NCBI GenBank assembly: GCA_045653945.1
Contig: JAZOML010000004.1
Span: 61,178 to 125,177 of the forward strand
Length of the DNA stretch: 64,000 nt
Direction of reading: 5' to 3'
DNA from: SIG673 sp045653945
Lineage (GTDB): Bacteria; Bacillota; Clostridia; Oscillospirales; CAG-272
A program made the translations under genes and the position numbers. Below the pieces are notes generated by a model that was not told the origin of the DNA, ran no database searches, and saw nothing but the letters and a program-made list of their open reading frames with translations. Shown one piece after another: positions 30,901-40,600 of this stretch; the first letter of the stretch is position 1, and each line of letters opens with the position of its first letter.

Positions 30901-33138
30901 ATGGCAAATTTAGTAATAGATGAGTCGCCTTCTAAGGCAATAACCATAAAAAACTATCTTGGCTCAGGCTACAAGGTCCTTGCATGTCAGGGACACGTAC
31001 GCGACCTGCCCAAGAGCACACTCGGTATTGACGTCGAAAACGGCTTTACTCCACACTACATCAACATCAGAGGTAAGGGCGACCTTATTGCTACCCTCAA
31101 AAAGGAAGCAAAGTCAGCCACCAAGATTTACCTTGCAACCGACCCTGACCGTGAGGGTGAGGCTATATCTTGGCACCTCTCTATTGCTCTTGGACTTCCC
31201 ATTGAGCAAACCAAAAGAGTTTGCTTTAACGAAATTACCAAGAACGCTGTTAAGACGGCTATTAAAACGCCTAGAAATATAGATATAAAGCTTGTTGACT
31301 CACAGCAGGCAAGACGTATTCTTGACCGTATAGTTGGATATAAGCTCAGCCCGTTCCTTTGGAAAACAGTTAAGAGCGGACTTTCCGCAGGACGTGTTCA
31401 GTCTGTTGCAACTAGAATTATTGTTGATAGAGAAAAGGAAATAAATGCATTTATACCCGAGGAATATTGGCTCCTCGACGCAACCTTTAAAAATAGTGGC
31501 ATAAAGGCAAGATATTTCGGCAAAGTAGGCTCAAGCGCAAAGGTTGAACTTGAAAACGAAGCTCAGACTATGGCGGTTATCGAAGCGGTTAAGGGTGAAC
31601 ATTTCGTAGTCAAGAGTGTTAAAAACGCTATCAGACAAAAAAATCCCGCTCCTCCCTTTAATACCTCCTCTATGCAACAAGAGGCATCCAAAAAGCTCGG
31701 CTTCCAATCACAGTACACAATGAAGGTAGCGCAGGAGCTTTATGAAGGTATAAACCTCGGCGCAGAGCACGGCGGTATTCACGGTCTTATTACCTATATG
31801 CGTACTGACTCGCTCAGAGTTTCCGACGAAGCGGTTGCCGCAACAAAGGCGTATATTTCCGAAAAATATAACGATAGGTATCTTCCTTCCTCGACAAGAG
31901 TATATAAGGCTAAGGATGGCGCGCAGGACGCACACGAGGCTATACGCCCCGCCGACGTAACCCTTGAGCCCGATATGATAAAGAAATATCTAAGCGCCGG
32001 TCAGTATAAGCTCTATAAGCTCATTTGGAGCCGTTTCGTAGCAAGTCAAATGGCAAATGCGGAATTTGATACTCTATCATCCGACGTTCAAGCAGGCGAC
32101 CATATCTTCCGAGTAAGCGGAAACGTCGTAAGATTTGACGGTTATATGACACTTTACAAAACCGATGACAGCGACGAAGAAGAAAGCAACCGTATCCCCG
32201 ATTTAAAGAAAGGTGAGGAGCTTTCACTTGATGAGCTTATTCCCGCTCAAAAATTCACAGAGCCGCCCGCAAGATACACCGAGGCTACTCTTATCAAGTT
32301 CCTTGAGGAAAAGGGCATTGGACGTCCCTCTACCTTTGCGCAAATTATCTCTACGATTATCTCAAGAGGATACGTAAAGCGTCAAGGACACTCCCTTACA
32401 CCCACCTCACTTGGCGATATAACCACTCAGCTGATGATTGACAACTTTAAAAACATCGTTGATTACAAGTTCACCGCTAAAATGGAAGACAGTCTTGACA
32501 GTATTGCCGACGGCAAGAATACTCTCGTTTCCGTTCTTTCGGGCTTCTACAAGGATTTCAGCAAGAGCCTTGAAGCGGCTGAGGAAGCTGTAAAGAAGGT
32601 CAATATTGAAATTCCTGCCGAGCAAACAGATATCATTTGCGACAAGTGCGGAAGCATTATGATAGTCAAAAACGGTAGATACGGCAAATTTGCCGCCTGC
32701 CCCAACTATCCCGAGTGCAAAAACACCAAGCCTATCGACTCCGCAAAGCAAAAAAGCGCCGAGCCTGAGACTACCGACCTTATTTGTGAAAAGTGCGGCG
32801 GTAAGCTCGTTATCAGAAACGGCAAATTCGGCTCGTTCTATGCTTGTGAAAACTTCCCCAAGTGTAAGTTCACAAAGCAAATAACCAAGGAAACGGGCGC
32901 TCTCTGTCCTAAGTGCGGCGCAGATATCGTCGCAAAGCGCGGCAAAAACAACACTTCCTTCTTCAGCTGTGAAAAGTTCCCCGATTGCGACTTCTCTACT
33001 TGGGACGCTCCCGTAAAGGACAAATGTCCGCAGTGCTCTTCTCTTATGTTCTACAAAAAGAGCAAGGGTATTGCATACTGCTTTAACAAGGTTGAGTGCG
33101 GATATACCACTCCCTACGATTACAAAGATGAAGAATAA
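30901..33138 (+). CDS. topA: DNA topoisomerase I
   Basis: 745 residues. Toprim domain at the N-terminus (LVIDESPSKAITIKNYLG and ATDPDREGEAISWHL), catalytic Tyr in GLITYMRTDS (about residue 300), and four C-terminal Cys4 zinc modules (from about 575: CDKCGS, CPNYPEC, CEKCGG, CPKCGA, CPQCSS). It relaxes negative supercoils behind RNA polymerase. The second residue of the usual VESPAKA motif varies (DESPSKA) but the catalytic Glu is kept. Confidence 0.96.
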   Translation: MANLVIDESPSKAITIKNYLGSGYKVLACQGHVRDLPKSTLGIDVENGFTPHYINIRGKGDLIATLKKEAKSATKIYLATDPDREGEAISWHLSIALGLPIEQTKRVCFNEITKNAVKTAIKTPRNIDIKLVDSQQARRILDRIVGYKLSPFLWKTVKSGLSAGRVQSVATRIIVDREKEINAFIPEEYWLLDATFKNSGIKARYFGKVGSSAKVELENEAQTMAVIEAVKGEHFVVKSVKNAIRQKNPAPPFNTSSMQQEASKKLGFQSQYTMKVAQELYEGINLGAEHGGIHGLITYMRTDSLRVSDEAVAATKAYISEKYNDRYLPSSTRVYKAKDGAQDAHEAIRPADVTLEPDMIKKYLSAGQYKLYKLIWSRFVASQMANAEFDTLSSDVQAGDHIFRVSGNVVRFDGYMTLYKTDDSDEEESNRIPDLKKGEELSLDELIPAQKFTEPPARYTEATLIKFLEEKGIGRPSTFAQIISTIISRGYVKRQGHSLTPTSLGDITTQLMIDNFKNIVDYKFTAKMEDSLDSIADGKNTLVSVLSGFYKDFSKSLEAAEEAVKKVNIEIPAEQTDIICDKCGSIMIVKNGRYGKFAACPNYPECKNTKPIDSAKQKSAEPETTDLICEKCGGKLVIRNGKFGSFYACENFPKCKFTKQITKETGALCPKCGADIVAKRGKNNTSFFSCEKFPDCDFSTWDAPVKDKCPQCSSLMFYKKSKGIAYCFNKVECGYTTPYDYKDEE

Positions 33139-34462
33139 GGTTACGGTTATCGGAGCAGGTCTTGCAGGCTCTGAGGCAGCTTATCAAATAGCAAAGCACG
33201 AAGTTGCAGTTGACCTGATTGAAATGAAGCCGAAAAAACGCACTCCTGCGCACTCCTCCGATAAATTCGGCGAGCTTGTTTGCTCAAACTCTCTTCGCTC
33301 ACTTCAAATTACTAATGCGGCAGGTATGCTCAAGGACGAAATGCGTATGCTCGACTCCTTAATTATGCAAGCGGCAGATGCAAGTGCAGTTCCTGCGGGG
33401 GCGGCTCTTGCGGTAAACCGAGAGGAGTTTTCGGCCTATATCACTGAAAAAATAAGAAATAATCCGCTTATAAACGTAATCGAGGACGAGGCTACCGAAA
33501 TTCCAAGCGACGGAATTTGCGTTATCGCAAGCGGCCCTCTTACCTCCGATGCTCTTGCAAAGGAAATTGCGGAGTTCTTTGGCGATAAAAAGCTTTACTT
33601 CTTTGATGCGGCAGCACCTATCGTTGATGCACACTCGCTAAACTATGACGTAGTATTTGCACAGTCAAGATACGACAAGGGCGATGCGGACTATCTCAAC
33701 TGTCCTATGGACAAGGAGCAATATCTTACCTTTTACAATGCTCTTATACACGCCGAGGAGGCTGAATTACACGATTTTGATGCCAAAGAGCAAAAGGACC
33801 TTACCGTTTTTGAGGGTTGTATGCCCGTCGAGGTAATGGCTAAACGAGGAATTGACACCCTGCGCTTTGGTCCTATGAAGCCGGTTGGACTTACAGACCC
33901 TAGAACAGGCGCTGAGCCTTATGCCTGTGTGCAATTAAGAGCTGAAAACAAGGAAAAGACAATGTTTAATCTCGTCGGATTTCAAACGCATTTAAAAATC
34001 GGCGAGCAAAAGCGTGTTTTCGGTATGATACCCGGACTTGAAAACGCAGAATTTTTACGCTACGGCGTAATGCACCGAAACACATACATCAACTCCCCCG
34101 GACTTATGCAGCCTACTTATGCAACCGTAAAGCGCCCTACTCTTTTCTTCGCAGGACAAATGACGGGTGTTGAGGGCTACATTGAAAGCGCGGCATCGGG
34201 ACTACTTGCAGGTATAAATGCCGCAAAAATGGCACTCGGTGAGGATACACTAGTATTCCCCGAAAGCACCGTTATCGGTTCAATGGCGGCTTATATCAGT
34301 CGCGGCGGTACGGGAAAGTTCCAACCGATGAACGCAAACTTCGGTATAATCGAGCCGCTTGGATTTAAGGTCAAGGGCGGCAAAAGCGCAAGAAACGAGG
34401 CTCTTTACCACAAGGGCATTGATGCGCTTGATAAATTTATAAAAGAAAATCTTAACGGATAA
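33128..34462 (+). CDS. trmFO: Folate-dependent tRNA (uracil-54-C5) methyltransferase TrmFO
   Basis: About 444 residues. FAD-binding VTVIGAGLAGSEAAYQIA at the N-terminus, then HSSDKFGELVCSNSLRS with the conserved Cys, GCMPVEVMAKRG and GQMTGVEGYIESAASGLLAG near the C-terminus. It makes ribothymidine 54 using methylene-THF and FAD, as in most Gram-positives. ATG 33128 overlaps the topA 3' end by 11 bases; an earlier in-frame ATG would overlap topA further and adds no conserved residues. Confidence 0.95.
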   Translation: MKNKVTVIGAGLAGSEAAYQIAKHEVAVDLIEMKPKKRTPAHSSDKFGELVCSNSLRSLQITNAAGMLKDEMRMLDSLIMQAADASAVPAGAALAVNREEFSAYITEKIRNNPLINVIEDEATEIPSDGICVIASGPLTSDALAKEIAEFFGDKKLYFFDAAAPIVDAHSLNYDVVFAQSRYDKGDADYLNCPMDKEQYLTFYNALIHAEEAELHDFDAKEQKDLTVFEGCMPVEVMAKRGIDTLRFGPMKPVGLTDPRTGAEPYACVQLRAENKEKTMFNLVGFQTHLKIGEQKRVFGMIPGLENAEFLRYGVMHRNTYINSPGLMQPTYATVKRPTLFFAGQMTGVEGYIESAASGLLAGINAAKMALGEDTLVFPESTVIGSMAAYISRGGTGKFQPMNANFGIIEPLGFKVKGGKSARNEALYHKGIDALDKFIKENLNG

Positions 34463-34467
34463 ATAAT

Positions 34468-35871
34468 ATGCGTGATAATTTTAATCTACTCACTGTTCAA
34501 AAGGCGCTTGGGTACACCTTTAAGAACGCAGAGCTAATCAAAGCAGCGTTTGTGCATCGCTCGTTTGAGGGCGTTGAAAGTAACCTCAAGCTCGGCTTTG
34601 TCGGTGAAAAATTAGTTGAGTTTATAATTGCGGACTATCTTTTTTCACACGGTGCAACCGTTGGTGAAAAACAGCTTGAGCATTTATTTAACTCCTACAT
34701 TGAGGCTCTTAAGCCAGAAAAATATATAATTGATAAGGGACTTTGCGAGCTTATAAAGCTCTCTTCTCTTAACGAATCGCTTAGAAAAAGCAAGGCGGTA
34801 TGCCGCGAGGTTTTCTTTGCCGTTTGCACAGCAATTTACAAGGATGGCGGACTTCCGGCACTTAAAAGCTTACTTATGCCTATGATACGCTCACTTGATA
34901 AGGGTGAGCATTATGCTCCAAGTCTTGAGGGTAAGATAATTACAACGGACGATACTCCGCAGGATACCGACAAGCATATCAAAAACGCCCGTGTAAAGCC
35001 GAACAAAAGCGGTATCGGTATTTCAAAGGCGGAAACGGTAAAGCCCGAATCTTCTCACACAAAAAAGGAAAGAGCTAAAAAGATAGAAAAATCTGATGCT
35101 CCCATAAAGGAAGAAAAAACCAAAAAAAGCGGTGCTTTATCAAAGCTTTTTGGCAAAAAGGACGCAGAGCCTGAAAAAAAGGCTGAAGCTCCCGCTGAGG
35201 AAAGCGCACAAAAAAAGCGTTTTATACGTGATGCGCTTGAGCCTGTAAAGCTGTCGGACGACCTTCGTAATTTCAAGCCTAAAAAGAGCGCAAGAACTCC
35301 TGATAAGCCTTCCGTAGACCAAGCTCCCGTTTCGGTATCTCCACAAAAGGAAGCTCAAAAGGAAAGCGACGATGAAAACTACAAGTCGCTGCTTCAGGAA
35401 ACGGTACAAAAAAATATTCGCTCCGCAAACGTGCTTTTACAGTACAAATCCAGACCCGTAGGTAAAACCAAGTGGTATTCCGAGGTTGTCTTTATGGATA
35501 AGGTAATCGGCAAGGGCGAGGGAGATGGCAAAAGACTTGCCGAAAAGCTTGCAGCTGAGTCCGCCTATAAGGCAATCACAAACAAAAACAGTGAAATAGG
35601 ACGTTGGTTTGCCTCAAAGCGTGAGTCAGGCGCAGTGATTGAAGCACCGCAAACCGACTACGTTTCAAAAATCAATCAGTATTTTCAAAAAACACAGCGT
35701 CTTTCAAGCGCTCCGATTACCTACGAAAAGCGCCACTCCCCCAAAAAGGGTGTTTTCAGAATTGCCGTCGTTTACGAGGGTAAGGAAATCGGCGCGGGAG
35801 AGGGCAAAAACCCAAAAGAGGCAAAGCAAAATGCCGCAAAAGAGGCTTGCAGGACACTGAATATTAAGTAA
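34468..35871 (+). CDS. RNase III-fold pseudoenzyme with two dsRNA-binding domains
   Basis: 467 residues. Residues about 8-145 align with the RNase III nuclease domain (VQKALGYTFKNAELIKAAFV, LGFVGEKLVEFIIADYLF, REVFFAVCTAIYKDGG), but the ERLEFLGDS signature reads LKLGFVGEK and the downstream FEA is FFA, so the metal-binding acidic residues are lost. A Lys/Glu/Pro-rich linker (about 150-300) leads to two dsRBDs (about 305-372 and 396-465; each ends in the GxGxGx(K)xAxxxAA pattern). Follows trmFO by 5 bases and precedes rnc by 14. Probably a non-catalytic dsRNA-binding partner or regulator of RNase III. I know of no named family for it. Confidence 0.8.
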   Translation: MRDNFNLLTVQKALGYTFKNAELIKAAFVHRSFEGVESNLKLGFVGEKLVEFIIADYLFSHGATVGEKQLEHLFNSYIEALKPEKYIIDKGLCELIKLSSLNESLRKSKAVCREVFFAVCTAIYKDGGLPALKSLLMPMIRSLDKGEHYAPSLEGKIITTDDTPQDTDKHIKNARVKPNKSGIGISKAETVKPESSHTKKERAKKIEKSDAPIKEEKTKKSGALSKLFGKKDAEPEKKAEAPAEESAQKKRFIRDALEPVKLSDDLRNFKPKKSARTPDKPSVDQAPVSVSPQKEAQKESDDENYKSLLQETVQKNIRSANVLLQYKSRPVGKTKWYSEVVFMDKVIGKGEGDGKRLAEKLAAESAYKAITNKNSEIGRWFASKRESGAVIEAPQTDYVSKINQYFQKTQRLSSAPITYEKRHSPKKGVFRIAVVYEGKEIGAGEGKNPKEAKQNAAKEACRTLNIK

Positions 35872-35885
35872 AACAGGATGCTATT

Positions 35886-36593
35886 ATGCAAAATGGTAAC
35901 AATTTAGCGAGCCTTGAGAAAAGGCTTTCATACGTATTTAAAAGCAAAGCGCTTCTAAGCGAGGCGCTTACGCACTCCTCGTATGCAAATGAATTAATAC
36001 AGCGCGGCGTTGACTGTCGCTCCAACGAGAGGCTTGAATTTCTTGGCGACTCAGTACTTGAGATAATAGCAAGTACTTATCTTTTCGAAAGCTTTCCCGA
36101 CGTGCCTGAGGGTGATTTAACGAGAATACGCTCGGAAATAATTTGCACTGCAGCTCTTTGTGAATATGCAAAGCAAATACGCCTTGGCGACTATCTTTTC
36201 CTCGGCAACGGCGAAAAGAAAAACGGCGGAAGCGAAAAGCCTACCACCCTTGAAAACGCCTTTGAGGCACTTCTTGGCGCTATTTATCTTGATACGGGAT
36301 GTATTCTTGATACCGTACGGGCTTTTGCGATACCTTTTCTTGCAAAAAGAGCAGGTCAGGCACAGTTTGATTCTACCGACTACAAGTCCGAGCTTCAGCA
36401 AATTATTCAGCAAACACCGGGCGAGGAATTAAGATACGAGGTTGTAGACAGAATAGGACCTGACAATGACCCAACCTTTACCGTATCGGCGCTTCTCAAC
36501 AGCAACGTAATCGGCACAGGAAAAGGGCCGTCCAAAAGAAAGGCTGAGCAGGCGGCAGCCAAGGATGCTCTTACAAAGTTCTTCAAGAAATGA
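35886..36593 (+). CDS. rnc: Ribonuclease III
   Basis: 235 residues, normal length. Nuclease domain with NERLEFLGDSVLEII (about 45-59) and LENAFEALLGAIYLD (about 118-132), then one dsRBD (about 160-233, DYKSELQQIIQQ, GTGKGPSKRKAEQAAAKDAL). It processes rRNA precursors and structured mRNAs as a homodimer. The second metal-site motif reads ENAFEA where most bacterial enzymes have (A/S)D-x-FEA, an Asp to Asn change. Overlaps the radical SAM gene by 4 bases. Confidence 0.95.
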   Translation: MQNGNNLASLEKRLSYVFKSKALLSEALTHSSYANELIQRGVDCRSNERLEFLGDSVLEIIASTYLFESFPDVPEGDLTRIRSEIICTAALCEYAKQIRLGDYLFLGNGEKKNGGSEKPTTLENAFEALLGAIYLDTGCILDTVRAFAIPFLAKRAGQAQFDSTDYKSELQQIIQQTPGEELRYEVVDRIGPDNDPTFTVSALLNSNVIGTGKGPSKRKAEQAAAKDALTKFFKK

Positions 36594-37603
36594 AAAAACA
36601 CGTAAATATCCCGATTTTTATTCCACACTACGGTTGCCCAAACGACTGTGTCTTTTGCAATCAAAGAAAAATAACGGGAAAGCCCTGCTACGATAGAGAT
36701 AGCGTTATTGCGGAAATCAGTCAGGCGCTTTCTACTATTGACAAGGACAAAACAGAAATCGAGCTTGCCTTTTTTGGGGGGAGCTTCACTGCAATTCCCG
36801 AAAACGAAATGCTCGGACTTCTCGCCATATCCGATATTTTCCTCTCTAACGGCAAAATAAGCTCGGTACGTCTTTCTACCCGTCCTGACGCAATAAATAG
36901 CCGTATACTTCAAATTTTGGCTTCTCACGGCGTCAAAACCATCGAACTTGGACTGCAAAGCTTTTCGGACACGGTACTTTTAGCCTCGAAAAGAGGTCAT
37001 ACCTCTTATCACTCGGAGCAGGCGTGCAGGCTTATTAAAGCAAACGGCTTTACACTTATCGGTCAGATGATGGTAGGTCTTCCCTCTTCTACCGTTGATG
37101 ATGAGATTTACACCGCAAACAAAATCTGCGAGCTTGGGTGCGACGGAGCAAGGATTTATCCTACTGTCGTTTTCCCTGACACCGAGCTTGACAAAATGAA
37201 ATTGCGCGGTGAATACACTCCTCTCACCATCGAGGATGCGATAAACCGAAGCGCCGAGGTATTTTCGATATTTGCCGAAAACGACGTCCCCGTTATTCGC
37301 ATAGGGCTTTGCGCAAACGAAACCCTTACAAGTGATATCTACTTAGAAAATTATCACCCCTCAATAGGTGAGCTTATTATCAATAAATTTTACCTTACTA
37401 AAATGCAATCAACTCTTACAATCTTTGAAGATTTGGTCGGCAAAACCGCCTGTTTTACCGTTGCAAAGGGCAAAATAAGTCAGGCAGTAGGTCAAAAAAG
37501 AGCTAACGTCCTTGCTCTAAAAAAACAATTTAATTTAAAGGACGTAATTATTAAAGAAAACGATGAAATAAGAGCGTTTTCGCTCTTGGTCGATATAAAA
37601 TAA
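36590..37603 (+). CDS. Radical SAM protein, Elp3-like without acetyltransferase domain
   Basis: 337 residues. [4Fe-4S] cluster motif CPNDCVFC (C-x3-C-x2-C, about 16-23), LAFFGGSFTAI, and the TIM-barrel segments STRPDAIN and IELGLQSFSD match the Elp3/MiaB-like radical SAM domain. The GNAT domain of Elp3 is missing. This gene lies between rnc and smc in many Clostridia, but its substrate has not been established to my knowledge. Translationally coupled to rnc (ATGA). Confidence 0.82.
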   Translation: MKKHVNIPIFIPHYGCPNDCVFCNQRKITGKPCYDRDSVIAEISQALSTIDKDKTEIELAFFGGSFTAIPENEMLGLLAISDIFLSNGKISSVRLSTRPDAINSRILQILASHGVKTIELGLQSFSDTVLLASKRGHTSYHSEQACRLIKANGFTLIGQMMVGLPSSTVDDEIYTANKICELGCDGARIYPTVVFPDTELDKMKLRGEYTPLTIEDAINRSAEVFSIFAENDVPVIRIGLCANETLTSDIYLENYHPSIGELIINKFYLTKMQSTLTIFEDLVGKTACFTVAKGKISQAVGQKRANVLALKKQFNLKDVIIKENDEIRAFSLLVDIK

Positions 37604-37619
37604 ACGAAAGGAAAAACTT

Positions 37620-40600
37620 ATGCGTTTACTATCACTTGAGCTTCACGGCTTCAAATCCTTCCCCGATAAGACGGTTTTGAAGTTTGCACCCGGTGTAACT
37701 ATCGTTATAGGTCCTAACGGTAGCGGTAAAAGTAATATATCCGATGCTGTGCGTTGGGTTCTTGGCGAAATGGTCAACTCAAAGAGTATGCGTGGCAGCA
37801 AGTCCGAGGACGTTATCTTCGGCGGTGCTGACACACGTAAGCCTATGTCATATGCCGAGGTATCCATCACCTTTGACAACCGCGAGGAAGCAGGATTTTC
37901 ACGTCTTGCAAGCGACTACGACGAGGTTACGGTAACCCGTCGCTACAACCGTAACGGTACAAGCGAATATATGATTAACCGTCAGGCAGTCAGACTTAAG
38001 GATATCAACACTCTGTTTATGAATACGGGTGTCGGTAAGGGCGGATACTCTATCGTCAGCCAAGGTAAGGTTGCCGAAATAATCTCACAAAAGAGCGATG
38101 AGCGCCGCAACATCTTCGAGGAAGCGGCAGGTATTTCAAAGTACCGTTCACAAAAGGATGCCGCCGAAAAGGACCTTGCTTCAACTGCACTTAACTGCGA
38201 AAGACTTGCGGATATTCTTGCGGAAAGAAAAACTACTCTTGACCGTCTTGAAAAGGACGCCGAAAGAGCTAAAAAATATCTTGACGTGTATGAAAGAAAA
38301 AAGGAGGCGGATATTTCTCTTTCCGTCTACGATATAACCGTTACACGTGATGACCTTGCCGATAAGCAGGCAAAATACGATGAGCTTACACGTTCACTTA
38401 ACTTTGCTGATAACGAAATAACCGATGCAAACAATGAAAGCGAGCGTCTTGACATCGAGCGCACCAAAGCAAAAGAAAAGGCTTCCACTCTGACATCGAA
38501 AATTGAAGGAATGGCTTCCGACAGAGCCAAAAGCGATACAAGAGCTCAGGTTCTTGCAAACGATATTGAACACCTTGAAGATGATATAAAGCAATCTTCC
38601 GATAATATCAAGGCATTAAGCGAAAGACTTGTTACACTCATTGCAAAAGCGGACGAGGCTCACGAGGCACTTAACAACGTTATCGCCGTGTACGGACAGG
38701 CCTCTGAAAAAACTGCGCTTCTTGAAAAGGAAATGCAGGATATTAAAGCACAAATCGATGCTATTGAGCTTGAAATTGAAGAGGAGCTTGAGAAAACCGA
38801 AGCATTAAACGAAAGGCTTGACAATCTCCGTTTTGCAGGTGCGTCGCTTGAGGGCTCCGAAAGCACGAGCGTTGAACGCCGTGAGGAAATCAAAAACGAG
38901 ATTGCAGAGACCGAAAAGTCCACCGAAGCCTGCAAGGCAGGTATGGAAAGATACAAGCGCCGTCTTGACGATTACGACCAAAGACGTTCCGTTATAGAAG
39001 CCGAGGAAACAGCTCGCGCTGAGCAAATTAGTGCTCTCAAGGAAAAACAAGCCGCTTTAAATCAGCAAATTATCGACTTCGCAAGTGATTTAAGAGATAT
39101 TCGCACAAGAATTGATAACCTGCGTAGGATGGAAGAGCTGTTTGAGGGTTATCCTCACAGTGTTTCCGCGCTTATGGGCGCTGCAAAGGCAGGGAAAATA
39201 AGCGGAATTATCGGACCGCTTTCTCACATCTTCTCTACCGAAAAGCAGTATTCTCTTGCTATTGAAACAGCACTTGGCTCGAATATACAAAATATAGTTA
39301 CCGAAAACGATGCGGCGGCAAAGGAAGCGGTGCGTTGGTTAAAGCAAAATAATGCAGGTAGATCCACCTTCTACCCTCTTAACACAATGCAGCCATCCTC
39401 CCTTACCGTAAAGCTTGAGGAAATCCAAAAGCGCAAGGGCTTTATTGGTGTTGCATCCGACCTTGTTGACTATGACCCGAAATTTGATGCGGTCATTAAA
39501 AATCTTCTTGGCAGAACGCTTATTTTCGATAACCTTGACAACGCAAACGATACATCAAAGGCATTTGCATATAAAGTACGCATAGTTACTCTTGACGGTC
39601 AGCTTGTAAACGCAGGCGGTTCAATTACGGGCGGTCAGGCAAAGCGTGAGTCGGGTGTTCTTAACCGTACAGCCAATATTGATACTCTTAATGCCGATAA
39701 AATACGTATAGAGGCTAAAAAACAGAACGCCGATAAGGAATACGCTTTAGTAAGCGACGAGCTTGCGGAGCTTATTGAAAAATCTACTGCTAATGCGGAA
39801 AAAATGCAAATTATAAATTCACTTTATCAAGCGGATTTAAAGCAGTACACCGCATTTGAAACACAGCTTCAGGGCGTAAACGACAATATTGCTAAATTAA
39901 ACGAGCAGCTTACGGATATTGATAACAGCGAAATTCGTATGCGTGAGGAAAAAGAGCGTATTGCAGCCGAAATTGAGCAGGTTAAAGCTGAAATTGACGC
40001 CTGCGAGCAAAGAAAAACCGAAAAAACCGAAAAGCGCTCCTCTCTTAAAAATGATTATGACAAAAAGAGCAGCGAGTACAACCAGTCCAGAATTGACCTT
40101 GCAGGTCTTGAAAAGGACGTTGAGGCTGCCCGTAGAGAGCTTGAAATAAGAGCAGGCGCTCAATCTGACTGCGAGGGCGAAATTGCCGAGGAAAACGAAG
40201 CAATTGAGAGTGCAAAGCAAGAAATTACAAACCACAAAAACGAAATTATCCGCCTGGCAACCGAAACGGGTAACTACGATGAAACTATTCAGCAAATGAA
40301 TGATGAACGTAGCGAGGCCGAAGCGCTTGTTCGTGAGCTTGACGCAAAGATTACCGCACTCGGACGTGAGGTACAGGATAAAATGAGCGCAAGAGAAACA
40401 CTCTCAAACGATCATACAAATCTTGCAAACAAGCTGGAAGCGCTCCAAAATAACCTTGATAATATGATTTCTTACCTGCAAACCGAGTACGAAATCACCT
40501 TCTCCGAGGCGCAGGCGATGAATTACCCGCCTGTAACCAAGGAAAATCGCTCCGAGGTCGCTCATACTCTCCAAGAGCTTAAGTATAAGCTTCGCGGTAT

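Noticed and set aside
39897..40295. Minus-strand open frame inside smc
   Set aside because: Antisense of the coiled-coil coding region; a typical shadow of a biased codon pattern.
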